A stretch of 64,000 nucleotides of DNA from Methylobacterium sp. PvR107 (GCF_017833295.1 NZ_JAFIBW010000001.1:868001-932000), one strand, 5' to 3'. Positions 54,158-63,580 are shown, counted from the first letter of the stretch. A program made the numbers and translations. Notes: generated from the letters alone by a model not told the origin.

Positions 54158-54175
54158 TGACGGTTCAGACCGTCA
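54158..54175 (+). terminator. Stem-loop right after tolB
   Basis: TGACGGT-TCAG-ACCGTCA, a perfect 7 bp stem with a tetraloop, starting six bases after the tolB stop codon. There is no T-tract, so it may terminate or stabilise the tol mRNA 3' end. Confidence 0.4.
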
Positions 54176-54296
54176 TCACGCGCGGAAGCGAAGTGAGTTC
54201 AGGCGGCGCGAGGTCGGAACCTGCGGCGCCGCCTGGGTTGCTGCGCTGCGCTCGCCGGGACGGCGTCCGCTCTTTCCGGCCGCGCGGCCGGTTCTG

Positions 54297-55529
54297 TCAC
54301 CGCTGCACCATCAGCTGATCGCGGTTCCGCAGAGCCGGGAACAGCCGACCCCAGAGCAGCGCGACACCGATGGTCGCCGCGCCGCCGGCCACCACCGCCG
54401 GAACCGCCCCGACCGCGGCTGCGAGCAGGCCGGACTCGAACTCGCCGAGTTCGTTCGAGGCTCCGATGAAGACCGTGTTCACCGCCGAGACCCGGCCGCG
54501 CATCGCGTCCGGCGTCTCGCCCTGCACGAAGGTCTGGCGCACGTAGACCGAGATCATGTCGGCTGCGCCGGTGACGAACAGGCAGGCCATCGACAGCGGC
54601 AGCGAGGTCGAGAGGCCGAACACCACGATCGCCGCGCCGAACACCGCCGCGGCCCGGAGCATGCGCACGCCCGCATGGCGGCGCAGCGGGTAGTTCGCCA
54701 GCAGCACGGCCATGGCCACCGCCCCGAAGGCCGGCATGCTCCGCAGCGCGCCGAGCCCGAGGGGGCCGACATGCAGCACCTCGCCAGCATAGATCGGCAG
54801 CAGGGCGGTAGCGCCGCCGAGCAGGACGGTGAACAGATCGAGGCTGATCGCGCCGAGCACCACCGGCTGCGAGCGGATGTAGTCGATGCCGGCCGACAGC
54901 GCCGCCCAGGTGATCGGCGGCCGCTCGCTCGATGCGGCCGGCCGGAAGCGGATCAGCAGGGTCAGGAGACTCGCCAGGGCGAAGCTGGCCCCGGCCCCGC
55001 CGAACACCACGGCGGGCCCCAGGGCATAGAGGAAACCGCCCAGGGCCGGCCCCAGCACGGATGCGCTCTGCCAGAGGGAGGCGTTCCACGCGATGGCCGA
55101 GCTGAATTGCGGGCCGGGGACCAGAGTCGGCAGCAGCGCCTGGAGAGCCGGGTTCGCGAAAGCCCGGGCGGTGCCGACGACGATGACCAGGGTGTAGATC
55201 GGCCAGACCGACTGATACCCGGCCAGGGCGTAGGCGAGGAGGCCGACGCTCGCCGCGCTCTGGAGCGCGAAGGCCGCAGCGCCGACGAGGCGGCGGTCGT
55301 AGGCGTCCGCCACGTGGCCGGTGATCAGCGCGCAGAGCACCGCCGGCAGGAAGCCCGCCAGGCCGACGAGGCCGAGCGCCAGGGCGGAATGGGTCAGGTC
55401 GTAGACGAACCAGCCGATCGCCACCGCCTGCATCTGATAGGCCAGCCCCGTGAGGAAGCGGGCCGCGCCGAACAGGCGGAAGTCGCCGATGCCGAAGACG
55501 GCCCAGCCGGAGCGATCATGTGCGGACAT
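54297..55529 (-). CDS. MFS exporter (EntS/MFS_3-like)
   Basis: 410 residues with about 12 membrane helices. DFRLFGAARFLTGLAYQMQAVAIGWFVYDLTHS and VADAYDRRLVGAAAF carry the loop-2 motif of the family. IYAGEVLHVGPLGLGALRSMPAFGAV and RQTFVQGETPDAMRGRVSAVNTVFIGASNELGEFESG (in part) match the enterobactin-exporter-type MFS_3 group. It probably exports a small molecule such as a siderophore, but no siderophore genes are near. Convergent with tolB. Confidence 0.9.
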   Translation of the reverse strand: MSAHDRSGWAVFGIGDFRLFGAARFLTGLAYQMQAVAIGWFVYDLTHSALALGLVGLAGFLPAVLCALITGHVADAYDRRLVGAAAFALQSAASVGLLAYALAGYQSVWPIYTLVIVVGTARAFANPALQALLPTLVPGPQFSSAIAWNASLWQSASVLGPALGGFLYALGPAVVFGGAGASFALASLLTLLIRFRPAASSERPPITWAALSAGIDYIRSQPVVLGAISLDLFTVLLGGATALLPIYAGEVLHVGPLGLGALRSMPAFGAVAMAVLLANYPLRRHAGVRMLRAAAVFGAAIVVFGLSTSLPLSMACLFVTGAADMISVYVRQTFVQGETPDAMRGRVSAVNTVFIGASNELGEFESGLLAAAVGAVPAVVAGGAATIGVALLWGRLFPALRNRDQLMVQR

Positions 55530-55650
55530 GTCTTCCTGCTGCGCGGGACGGGCACAAGAATCAAGCCTGACGGTGGGGACCTCGCGGACCGCTAGCGAAC
55601 TTCAGGCTGTATCGTCGCGCCCGTTCCGCCGGCGATCGGGATCGGCCCGC

Positions 55651-58203
55651 TCAGTGCAGCGCCATCCCGGGCTTGCGCGGTGTGGTCGCCGCAGGCGGCA
55701 CCGGTGGTCGGGGCTCCGGGCGCGGTTCGCGCACGGGGCGTTCCGAGAGGCCGATCGGGAAGGTGCAGGTCACGTGCGTCCCATGTCCGGGCGCCGTCTC
55801 CAAGTGGACCCGGCCGCCATGCAGCTCGACGAAGGACCGCACGATCGAGAGGCCGAGTCCGACGCCGCGATGGCGGGTGCCGAGGGTATGGCTCTCGAAC
55901 CGGTTGAAGACCGAGTCGGCGATCTCGGCCGGCATGCCGCGGCCGTAATCGCGCACGCTCAGGACAAGATCCTGCGCGTCCTTCCGGGCATGGACCTCGA
56001 CACGCTGGCCGGCATCCGAGAAGCCCACGGCGTTCGAGAGCAGGTTGAACAGGATCTGGCGGACCCGCTTCCCGTCCGCATGGACGCTGCCGATATCCTC
56101 CGGCACGTCGAGGGCCAGGGTGATGTGCGATTCCGCGAGCCGGTCCTCGATGCCGCGGACGGCGGCCTCGACCGTGGCCTGGACGTCGACTTCCTCGCGC
56201 TGCAGTTCCAACGAGCCGGCGTCGATCGAGGCCAGGTCGAGAATGTCGTTGATGATGACCAGCAGCGCCGCCGAGGAACGCATGATGTGGTCGGAATATT
56301 CCCGCTGCCGCTCGTTCAGCGCGCCGACCGTCTCGTCGCCGAGGAGCTGGGTGAAGCCGATGATGTTGGTGAGCGGCGAGCGCAGCTCGTAGGAGACGTG
56401 GTGCACGAAGGTGTCGCGCAGCTGCGCGGCCTTCTCCAGCGCGTCGTTCTTCTCGGTCAGCGCCCGCTCGACGTTGACGCTGGCGGTGACGTCGATCAGC
56501 GTCAGGAGCGTCGCGCCCTCGGGCAGCGGCTGCGCGGCGCAGTCGAGGACGGTGCCGTCCACGACCTCCAAGCGGCAGGAGCGCGCGGTCCGCGATTCCA
56601 GCCCGACGACGGTGTCGCGGATATCGAGCCAGGGTTCCTCGGCCGGCGCCAGCGACCGGCACGCCTGGATGACGGCGTCGACATGCGGCCGCTCCTCCAC
56701 GATGGCCGGGTCGAGCCGCCACACGGTGCAGAAGGCGCGGTTGGCGAGCGTCAGCCGGCCGTCGGCCCCGAACACCGCGACGGGCTCGGCCAGGGTGTCG
56801 AGCGTCTCGGCCTGTAGGCGGCGCAGGGCGTTGTAGCGGGATTCGGCGTTCAGGTGATCGGAGACGTCGTCGAACAGGTAGGTCAGGCCGCCCTGCGGGT
56901 TCGGATCGGCGACCACGCGCAGCGTCCGGCCGTCGGGCAGGTACCACCAGGTCTGGTTCGCCTCCGCGGCCCGGTAGGCGGCGAGCACCCCCTGCTTCCA
57001 GCCGCGGAAATCCGCATGCTCCTCGAGCTTCCGCTCGGCCCGCAGGTGATCGAGGATCTCGCCGTCGGCGGGGCGGCTGTCGAGGAAGGCCTGATCGAGG
57101 TCCCAGAGCTGCCGATAGGCGGCGTTGTGGAAGATCAGCCGCTGCGACACGTCGAACATCGCCACCGCGGTCGGCAATTGGTCGAGGGTCCGGACATTGG
57201 CGTTCATCTGCCGCTGCAGGTCGATCCGGACGCTTTCCAGTTCCGAGACGTCGATGGCGATGCCGACCCGGCCGGTGTCGAGGCTGGTTTCGAAGACGTC
57301 GAGCACCCGGCGGCTTCCGGCAACGATGGCCGACAGGCGCGGTACGCTGCGCGTCAGGCCGGCGGAGCGGGCGGCCTCCTCGCGGGCGATCGTCTCCCGT
57401 GCCGGGCGGTCCAGCAACTCGGTGCCGGCATCGAGGGCCGCCTCGCGGCTCTCCGCCTCGACGGCGGCCACGTAGGCGGCGTTGACCCAGCTCAGGCTGC
57501 CCTCGCGGTTGCGCCGCCAGACCGGCTGCGGGATCGCGTCAAGAAGCCCTGACAGGGCCGACAGACCGCGACGGGTCTCGTCCAGGGTCGCGCGCAGGTC
57601 GGCGATCTCGCAGCGCTCCTGGCTGGTCTCGCGCAGGCGCAGCAGAGCCCGGCCGGCCACCGCCTGCCCATGCGCCTCGATGTTGCGGCCGGTCTGCGTC
57701 CGAAGGCTCAGCGCGAAGCTCGTGCCCCGGGCCCGCAGGGTGTCGACGGCGGCCTCGACCGCGTCCGCGTCGGCGGCGACGAGCCAGGTGCCGAAGGCCA
57801 GGACCCGGCGCGCGTAGCCCGAAGTCGGCCGCTCGCCGTGGATCGCGAGGCTGATATCGCCCTCGACCACCGGCTCGCTGCGCCGGTCCCAGGTGACGAT
57901 GATCTGGCGCTCGGCGTTGAGCAGCATCTCGGCGCGGTCATGAGCACCCCTCAGGACGTCGAGGGCTGCGGCCAACTCGCGCTCGCGCCGCGTCCAGCGT
58001 CCGCGCTCATAGAGATGGAGAAGCGACAGGATTACCGCGAAGACGACGAGCCCGCCAAACACCGCAAGAGCGGCCACGCTGTGGATCTCGCGCGCCGGAT
58101 GGGCCGCGGTCGCCTCGGGCAGCTCGGCAAGCGCCGCGCTCGCCGTGGTCAGGGCGAGCGCACCCACGCAGATCCGAACGTGTGCCGCACGACCGACACC
58201 CAT
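55651..58203 (-). CDS. divL: DivL-like PAS sensor pseudo-kinase with Tyr at the phosphoacceptor site
   Basis: 850 residues from ATG at 58203. Signal/anchor helices lie at about 5-25 and 44-64. Several PAS-like segments follow (for example LLDAIPQPVWRRNREGSLSWVNAAYVA, QLPTAVAMFDVSQRLIFHNAAYRQLWDLD and LAEPVAVFGADGRLTLANRAFC). The dimerisation box reads FVHHVSYELRSPLTNIIGF, with Tyr605 where kinases have His. The ATPase domain is intact (ILFNLLSNAVGFSDAG, RDYGRGMP, GVGLGLSIVRSFVELHGG). A Tyr in SYELRxPL is the defining trait of DivL, the cell-cycle regulator of CckA. The gene's position next to ahcY is common in Hyphomicrobiales. A proline-rich tail ends the protein. Confidence 0.85.
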   Translation of the reverse strand: MGVGRAAHVRICVGALALTTASAALAELPEATAAHPAREIHSVAALAVFGGLVVFAVILSLLHLYERGRWTRRERELAAALDVLRGAHDRAEMLLNAERQIIVTWDRRSEPVVEGDISLAIHGERPTSGYARRVLAFGTWLVAADADAVEAAVDTLRARGTSFALSLRTQTGRNIEAHGQAVAGRALLRLRETSQERCEIADLRATLDETRRGLSALSGLLDAIPQPVWRRNREGSLSWVNAAYVAAVEAESREAALDAGTELLDRPARETIAREEAARSAGLTRSVPRLSAIVAGSRRVLDVFETSLDTGRVGIAIDVSELESVRIDLQRQMNANVRTLDQLPTAVAMFDVSQRLIFHNAAYRQLWDLDQAFLDSRPADGEILDHLRAERKLEEHADFRGWKQGVLAAYRAAEANQTWWYLPDGRTLRVVADPNPQGGLTYLFDDVSDHLNAESRYNALRRLQAETLDTLAEPVAVFGADGRLTLANRAFCTVWRLDPAIVEERPHVDAVIQACRSLAPAEEPWLDIRDTVVGLESRTARSCRLEVVDGTVLDCAAQPLPEGATLLTLIDVTASVNVERALTEKNDALEKAAQLRDTFVHHVSYELRSPLTNIIGFTQLLGDETVGALNERQREYSDHIMRSSAALLVIINDILDLASIDAGSLELQREEVDVQATVEAAVRGIEDRLAESHITLALDVPEDIGSVHADGKRVRQILFNLLSNAVGFSDAGQRVEVHARKDAQDLVLSVRDYGRGMPAEIADSVFNRFESHTLGTRHRGVGLGLSIVRSFVELHGGRVHLETAPGHGTHVTCTFPIGLSERPVREPRPEPRPPVPPAATTPRKPGMALH

Positions 58204-58459
58204 GGCTTGCCCTACCCCCACCCATCGATGGCGGTCCGAGCGGCGCGCGTCATCGCGCGGCGCAGAACGCACCGTCCCCGCGGCAATCCTCCCGGACCGC
58301 CGCGGCCTCATCGATCAAAGATTCGCCGGTACTCTACCGTGGGGCGGAATCACCCCGGAAGGGGAACGAAGCGTGCCTGCGGGCAAGTTGCGCATAATCA
58401 GTCGTTAACGACACACAGAAGACACAGTTCGATTTCGCATACAGAGCTTGACAAGCGAA
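58204..58459. promoter_or_regulatory. Upstream region of divL-like gene
   Basis: The 381 bp spacer 58204-58584 holds the promoter of the DivL-like gene (read leftward) and the ahcY terminator. A perfect 12 bp palindrome, GTCGTTAACGAC, lies at 58401-58412. A GANTC methylation site (GATTC) is at 58320-58324. GGGGGTAGGG just before the start is the ribosome binding site. Cell-cycle control through CcrM/GcrA or another regulator is possible but unproven. Confidence 0.4.
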
Positions 58460-58486
58460 GAGGCCCGACGCAGCGCGCCGGGCCTC
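58460..58486 (-). terminator. Putative ahcY terminator hairpin
   Basis: Arms GAGGCCCG (58460-58467) and CGGGCCTC (58479-58486) form an 8 bp stem. Read leftward it is followed by TTCGCTTGTC, only weakly T-rich. Located about 100 bp after the ahcY stop. Confidence 0.5.
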
Positions 58487-58584
58487 GAAGAATTGTCCAT
58501 CCGGCGGTGAGACCGCCCGGCGATGTTCATACTCGCAACCGATGGTTCGGCGCGGGCCTGCGCCGAACCCAGGTCGCGGCGCCG

Positions 58585-59985
58585 TCAGTAGCGGTAGTGC
58601 TCGGGCTTGAACGGGCCGGCCTCGGACACGCCGATATAGGCGGCCTGATCGGGGCGGAGCTTCGAGAGCTTCACGCCGATCTTTTCCAGGTGCAGGGCCG
58701 CGACCTTCTCGTCGAGGGTCTTGGGCAGGGTGTAGACCTGCTTCTGGTACTTGCCCAGGTTGGTCCAGAGCTCGATCTGGGCGAGCGTCTGGTTGGTGAA
58801 CGAGGCCGACATCACGAAGGACGGGTGACCCGTGGCGTTGCCGAGGTTCACCAGACGACCCTCCGACAGGAGGATGATGCGGTGCCCGTCCGCGAAGGTG
58901 ATCTCGTCCACCTGCGGCTTGATATTCGACCACTTGAGGTTCTTCAGGCCGGCGACCTGAATCTCGTTGTCGAAGTGGCCGATGTTGCAGACGATCGCCC
59001 GGTCCTTCATCGCCCGCATGTGGTCGATGGTGATGATGTCCTTGTTGCCCGTGGCGGTGACGAAGATGTCGGCGCGCGGCGCCGCATCCTCCATGGTCAC
59101 GACCTCGTAGCCTTCCATCGCGGCCTGGAGCGCGCAGATCGGGTCGATCTCCGACACGAGCACGCGGCAGCCGGCGTTGCGCAGGGAGGCGGCCGAGCCC
59201 TTGCCCACGTCGCCGAAGCCCGCGACCATCGCGACCTTACCGGCCATCATCACGTCGGTGCCGCGGCGGATGCCGTCGACCAGCGACTCCTTGCAGCCGT
59301 AGAGGTTGTCGAACTTCGACTTGGTGACCGAATCGTTCACGTTGATCGCCGGGAAGAGCAACTTGCCCTCCTTGGCCAGCACGTAGAGGCGGTGGACGCC
59401 CGTGGTGGTCTCCTCGGAGACGCCCTTGATGCTGTCGGCGAGGCCGGCGAACCAGCCCTTCGGCTTCTCGGCGAGCTTCTTCTTGAGCAGCGCGAAGAAG
59501 ATCTCCTCCTCCTCGCTCTCCGGCTTGTCGAGGAAGGCGGTATCGCCGTTTTCGGCGCGCAGGCCGAGATGGACGAACATGGTGGCATCGCCGCCGTCGT
59601 CGAGGATCATGTTCGGCATGCCGCCGTCATGCCAGTCGAACAGGCGCGAGGTGTAGTCCCAGTACTCCTCCAGGGTCTCACCCTTCACGGCGAAGACCGG
59701 GATGCCGGCGGCCGCGATGGCGGCGGCGGCGTGATCCTGCGTCGAGTAGATATTGCAGGAGACCCAGCGGATGTCGGCGCCGAGCGCCTTCAGCGTCTCG
59801 ATCAGCACAGCGGTCTGGATCGTCATGTGGAGCGAGCCGGCGATCTTCGCGCCCTTCAGGGGCTGCGCGGCGCCGTATTCCTCGCGGACCGCCATCAGGC
59901 CCGGCATCTCCGTCTCGGCGATCGAGATTTCCTTGCGGCCGTAATCGGCCAGCCCGATGTCCTTGACGATGTAATCCTTGGCCAT
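58585..59985 (-). CDS. ahcY: S-adenosylhomocysteinase
   Basis: 466 residues from ATG at 59985 (the start [18 protein letters not shown] matches the family). Reversibly cleaves S-adenosylhomocysteine to adenosine and homocysteine, relieving product inhibition of methyltransferases. NAD-binding motif [19 protein letters not shown]. Active-site residues are in [26 protein letters not shown] ([15 protein letters not shown]) and GHFDNEI. It ends with the canonical PFKPEHYRY. An 18 bp palindrome 76 bp before the start is a strong operator candidate. Confidence 0.97.
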   Translation of the reverse strand: MAKDYIVKDIGLADYGRKEISIAETEMPGLMAVREEYGAAQPLKGAKIAGSLHMTIQTAVLIETLKALGADIRWVSCNIYSTQDHAAAAIAAAGIPVFAVKGETLEEYWDYTSRLFDWHDGGMPNMILDDGGDATMFVHLGLRAENGDTAFLDKPESEEEEIFFALLKKKLAEKPKGWFAGLADSIKGVSEETTTGVHRLYVLAKEGKLLFPAINVNDSVTKSKFDNLYGCKESLVDGIRRGTDVMMAGKVAMVAGFGDVGKGSAASLRNAGCRVLVSEIDPICALQAAMEGYEVVTMEDAAPRADIFVTATGNKDIITIDHMRAMKDRAIVCNIGHFDNEIQVAGLKNLKWSNIKPQVDEITFADGHRIILLSEGRLVNLGNATGHPSFVMSASFTNQTLAQIELWTNLGKYQKQVYTLPKTLDEKVAALHLEKIGVKLSKLRPDQAAYIGVSEAGPFKPEHYRY

Positions 59986-60060
59986 GAGTCGATGGCTCCG
60001 TGTTCGCGTTGCGGTTCGGGCCAAGCCCCTACCACTTCGCGGGATACGAAGCAATCAAGA

Positions 60061-60078
60061 CATAAAGATGTCTTTATG
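60061..60078. promoter_or_regulatory. Operator palindrome upstream of ahcY (SahR/SamR-like)
   Basis: CATAAAGATGTCTTTATG has perfect 8 bp inverted arms (CATAAAGA and TCTTTATG) with a two-base centre. It lies 76 bp before the ahcY start. Its AT-rich AAAGAnnTCTTT core resembles the sites reported for ArsR-family SAH/SAM-responsive regulators of the methionine cycle in proteobacteria. The assignment to a specific regulator is from memory and tentative. Confidence 0.6.
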
Positions 60079-60143
60079 CGTTTCGCCCAGTGGGGCGGCC
60101 GAGTGGCCGGCGGCCCCGCCGCGGCGTCATCGCGGAGGGCCGC

Positions 60144-60548
60144 TCAGCGGGTCGGTCGCGAAAGCCAGCCGAGGCCGAAGGCCATGGCCGCCACGAGGGC
60201 CAGGGTCGTGCCGCGGTTCTGGTCCGCGCGCCGCGCGAGGGTCCGGCCGTGGCGTACGGCGCGGTCGCGGTAATGCTGCCCGCGCTCGATGGCCTCGTCG
60301 GCGAGAGCATGGCTCCGCTCGCTGACCTGACGGAATCGGGTGCGTCCCTCCTCGACGAGGTTCTCGCCGCCGTGGCGCAGGTCGCGCACGGCGTCGCGCG
60401 CTTCCCCGTAGGCGTATTGCGCCGCTCCGGTCGCCTGGTCGTATGCGCCGTCGAACTGATCGCCGGCCCGACCGCGAATGGCACCCGCCGCCGTCTTGGC
60501 CCGGCCCCGTAGATGGCGAAGGCCGCCTTCGAAATGATCTTGGTTCAT
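60144..60548 (-). CDS. CsbD-like stress protein with C-terminal membrane helix
   Basis: 134 residues from ATG at 60548. The N-terminus MNQDHFEGGLRHLRGRAKTAAGAIRGR matches the CsbD pattern (short glycine-rich helix repeats). The middle is an amphipathic, charged helix (about 45-110). The end, NRGTTLALVAAMAFGLGWLS, is a transmembrane helix like that of the YqjD/ElaB (DUF883) group. A consensus EcfG promoter lies 57 bp before the start, fitting a general stress role. Confidence 0.72.
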   Translation of the reverse strand: MNQDHFEGGLRHLRGRAKTAAGAIRGRAGDQFDGAYDQATGAAQYAYGEARDAVRDLRHGGENLVEEGRTRFRQVSERSHALADEAIERGQHYRDRAVRHGRTLARRADQNRGTTLALVAAMAFGLGWLSRPTR

Positions 60549-60604
60549 CCTCGTCCCTCCGATCCGGCGCACGCCACGTCGGTGCGTCGCCCAGGTTGGG
60601 GCGC

Positions 60605-60629
60605 AACGAGGCGCGGCGGCCGCGGTTCC
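60605..60629 (-). promoter_or_regulatory. EcfG-type (general stress response) promoter of the CsbD-like gene
   Basis: Read leftward: GGAAC (-35, complement of 60625-60629), exactly 16 bp, then CGTT (-10, complement of 60605-60608). This is the full consensus GGAAC-N16/17-CGTT of the alphaproteobacterial EcfG sigma factor. It is 57 bp before a CsbD-like start codon, a classical target class. The remainder of the 307 bp spacer 60549-60855 shows nothing else. Confidence 0.75.
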
Positions 60630-60855
60630 GCGCCGTCCGGCATTGCCTGCTCAAGTTTCTGTGCATCGGCTGGCAAGGATCTGCGCTGAGTACGGCCTGC
60701 GGCTCCGCTCCGGTCCGTCGTCGTACCCTGTGCAGGCGGTCGCATCCGCGACCCATTCAGGGCGGATTGTCACCCGTCGTCCCGCGTGGACTTGGCGATC
60801 TCACCCGTGGGCCGCGGCGGAGACTTGCGCGTGTGTCGGGTGGTCGCCTGAACGC

Positions 60856-62895
60856 CTAGATCTCGATTTCGGTCCCGACTTCCACGACCTGCCGGGTCGG
60901 CACGCCGAAAAAGGCGCCGGTGCGCTCGGCGTTGCGCTGCATGAAGGCGAACAGGTTCTCCCGCCACGGCGCCATGCCCCGCTTGTCCTTGCGCGGGATG
61001 ATCGTCTCATGGCCGACGAAGATGGTCATGTCGTCGAGGACGTGCGGCGGGAGGTGCCGGGATTCCACCGCGCAGGCGAGCCCCTCCGGGATCGAGGCCT
61101 CTTCCATGAAGCCGTAGCGCAGGATCACCCGGTAGAAGTCCGGCGCCAGGATCGTCACGTGGGCGCGCCGCTCCTTCGGGACGGTGGGCGTCTCCTCGTA
61201 GAGGGCCGTGATGATCAGGATGCGCTCCATCAGGGCGTGGTTGCGCGCAACGAACCGCGAAAGATGCAGCGGAATGCCGTGCTCCGCCGCGGAGAGGAAC
61301 GCCGCGGTGCCGGGCAGGCGCAGCAGGTCGCGGTGCTGGAGGCCGGCGAGAAAGACGTCCTCGGGCTGCCTCAGGGAGATCCGCGCGTCCTCGACGAGCT
61401 CGTTGCCCTTCTTCCACGTGAGCATCATCAGGGCGACGACGCCGGCGAGGACGAGGGGAAACCAGCCGCCCTCCAAGATCTTCACGCTGTTGGCCGCGAA
61501 GAACACGGCGTCGATCGCCAGGAAGAAGCCGTTCACCGCGAAGACCAGGATCGGGTTGTAGCCCCACCGCAGGGCGATGAGGGCTGCTAGCAATGTGGTG
61601 ATCGCCATGAGCATCGAGACCGCGATCCCGTAGGCGCCGGCCAGCGCGTCGGACGATCCGAACATCACCACCGCCACGAGGGTTGCCGCCGCCAGGAGCC
61701 AGTTCACCATCGGGACGTAGATCTGTCCCCGCTCCTCCCGGGCCGTCTGCACGATCCGCATCGCCGGGAGGAAGCCGAGCTGGACCGATTGCTGAGTCAG
61801 CGAGAACACGCCCGAGATGATCGCCTGGGAGGCGATGATCGTCGCCATCGTGGCCAGCGCGATGAGCGGCAGGTGGCCCCAATCCGGGCACAGGCGGAAG
61901 AACGGGTTCTCGATCGCGTCCGGGGTGGCGATCAGCAGCGCGCCCTGGCCGAAATAGTTGAGCATGAGCGCGGGCAGGACCAGCGCGAACCAGGAGAGGC
62001 GGATCGGCGACGCGCCGAAATGTCCGAGATCGGCGTACATCGCCTCGCCGCCGGTCACCGCCAGGAAGGCGGCGCCGAGCATGGCGAAGCTGACGTGCAA
62101 GCCGGCATGGAGCATGAAATCGACCGCATGAAACGGGTTGGCGGCCGCGAGCACCTCGGGTTTGGCGACGATGCCGACGATTCCGAGCAGGGCCAGCACG
62201 ACGAACCAGACCAGCATGACCGGTCCGAACACCCGGCCGATGGCGGCTACGCCCTTGTGCTGGACCAGGAACAGCCCGACCAGGATCACCAGCGTGATCG
62301 GTACCACGAACGGACCGAGTGACGGCGCATCGACCTTCAGGCCCTCGACCGCCGACAGCACCGAGATCGCCGGCGTGATCGCCCCGTCGCCGTAGAGCAA
62401 AGCCGCGCCCACGAGCCCGATCACCAGAAGCAGCGCCTTCCACGTCCCCGGCCGCGCCTGCCGCGCCCCCAGCAGCGCCAGCATGGCGACGATGCCGCCC
62501 TCGCCGCGATTGTCGGCGCGCAGGATCAGCACCGCGTATTTCAGCGACACGATCAGGATCAGCGACCACAGGATCAGCGACACCGCACCCGTGGCCGCCG
62601 CCGGCACCGAGGCCCCGCCGGCGGTCGCGGCCTTCACCGCCTCCTTGAACGCGTAGAGCGGGCTCGTGCCGATGTCGCCGTAGACGACCCCCAGCGCGCC
62701 CAGGATGAGGGCCGGCCGCAGCCGGCCGCGCGTCGGCACATCGCCTCCCGCAGCAGCCTGGGACCCGGAATGCGCCGCTGGGGCAAGGGACTGACTCAAC
62801 GCAGGACTCCGGCAGGGCGCCCCCGGTCCGGGGTGCGGCGCCTCCTTCGAAGAAGTAGCGGCTGCGGCCAAGCCGTCCAGCGCCGCCGCGGTCAC
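60856..62895 (-). CDS. kup: Kup-type potassium:proton symporter
   Basis: 679 residues from GTG at 62895; about 55 N-terminal residues before RPALILGALGVVYGDIGTSPLYAFKEAV are variable and a later start is possible. Twelve membrane helices with VVYGDIGTSPLYAFKE and LYGDGAITPAISVLSAVEGL as family signatures. The C-terminal cytoplasmic domain (about 530-679) ends with FFGVPTRQVVEVGTEIEI. Imports K+ with protons. The start lies 14 bp after the bioD stop on the same strand. Confidence 0.95.
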   Translation of the reverse strand: MTAAALDGLAAAATSSKEAPHPGPGAPCRSPALSQSLAPAAHSGSQAAAGGDVPTRGRLRPALILGALGVVYGDIGTSPLYAFKEAVKAATAGGASVPAAATGAVSLILWSLILIVSLKYAVLILRADNRGEGGIVAMLALLGARQARPGTWKALLLVIGLVGAALLYGDGAITPAISVLSAVEGLKVDAPSLGPFVVPITLVILVGLFLVQHKGVAAIGRVFGPVMLVWFVVLALLGIVGIVAKPEVLAAANPFHAVDFMLHAGLHVSFAMLGAAFLAVTGGEAMYADLGHFGASPIRLSWFALVLPALMLNYFGQGALLIATPDAIENPFFRLCPDWGHLPLIALATMATIIASQAIISGVFSLTQQSVQLGFLPAMRIVQTAREERGQIYVPMVNWLLAAATLVAVVMFGSSDALAGAYGIAVSMLMAITTLLAALIALRWGYNPILVFAVNGFFLAIDAVFFAANSVKILEGGWFPLVLAGVVALMMLTWKKGNELVEDARISLRQPEDVFLAGLQHRDLLRLPGTAAFLSAAEHGIPLHLSRFVARNHALMERILIITALYEETPTVPKERRAHVTILAPDFYRVILRYGFMEEASIPEGLACAVESRHLPPHVLDDMTIFVGHETIIPRKDKRGMAPWRENLFAFMQRNAERTGAFFGVPTRQVVEVGTEIEI

Positions 62896-62908
62896 GATTG
62901 GCGGCGCC

Positions 62909-63580
62909 TCAGATCAGATCGGTGAGTCCCTCCGGACAGGGCTGGCCGCGTCTGAGGCAGAAGACCGGCGCGCCGGCATGGCGGGCGATCGCTCCCGCCA
63001 CCGTGCTGGCCGGTGCCGGCGCACCCTCGCTTTCGCTGACGGCCACGGCGAGCAGGGGAACCGCATGCAGGCGCAGAGTCTCGCAGGCGGTGAGCGCATG
63101 ACTGATCGCCCCGAGATAGCTGCCGGAGACCAGAAGGGCCGGAACGCCGAGCGCGCGCAGCCAGTCGAGACCCGTGGCTGTCTCGGTCACGGGGCTCATG
63201 AGGCCGCCCACGCCCTCGATCAGGAGCGTGCCCCGGGTGCCGGCGATCTGCGTGCGGCACCAGCCGACGAGGTCGGCAAGGTCCAGGGACCGCCCTTCCA
63301 ACGCGGCCGCCTGATCGGGCGAGAGCGGCGCCGAGAACCGCCACGGCGAGCATGCCTCGACGGCCGCGTCGTCGAGGGCAAGATCCTGGGCGTCGAGCAG
63401 ACGGGCAGTGTCGCTCTCGGCGAAGCCGGGGTCGCCGAACGGCGGGACCCCACTCGCGAGAGGCTTGAGGGTCCGGACCGGCCGACCCAGCGTCCGGAGG
63501 CGCCGGGTCAGGGCCGCGGTGACGTAGGTCTTGCCGATCTCCGTCCCGCCCCCGGCGATGAAGACCGCCCGCGCGGGCAC
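62909..63580 (-). CDS. bioD: ATP-dependent dethiobiotin synthetase BioD
   Basis: 223 residues from GTG at 63580, with GAGG five bases upstream. P-loop GGTEIGKT (about 11-18), with catalytic Lys in RTLKPLASG. TLLIEGVGGLMSPVTETATG contains the Glu that binds Mg/ATP. It converts 7,8-diaminopelargonate to dethiobiotin in biotin synthesis. bioA, bioB and bioF are not adjacent; bioD lies between secA and kup, so it is separate from the rest of the pathway. Confidence 0.9.
   Translation of the reverse strand: MPARAVFIAGGGTEIGKTYVTAALTRRLRTLGRPVRTLKPLASGVPPFGDPGFAESDTARLLDAQDLALDDAAVEACSPWRFSAPLSPDQAAALEGRSLDLADLVGWCRTQIAGTRGTLLIEGVGGLMSPVTETATGLDWLRALGVPALLVSGSYLGAISHALTACETLRLHAVPLLAVAVSESEGAPAPASTVAGAIARHAGAPVFCLRRGQPCPEGLTDLI

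Noticed and set aside
58401..58412. GTCGTTAACGAC palindrome as CtrA box
   Set aside because: It has only one TTAA core, so it does not meet the CtrA consensus; kept only as an unexplained palindrome.
59986..60060. SAH riboswitch in the ahcY leader
   Set aside because: The leader between the palindrome and the start codon is only about 75 bases and shows no SAH-riboswitch-like stem arrangement; a protein-bound palindrome explains the conservation signal better.
57670..60273. A long forward frame across the DivL-like gene's start and ahcY
   Set aside because: Antisense to ahcY and rich in Arg/Asp/Gly; ahcY on the other strand is unambiguous.
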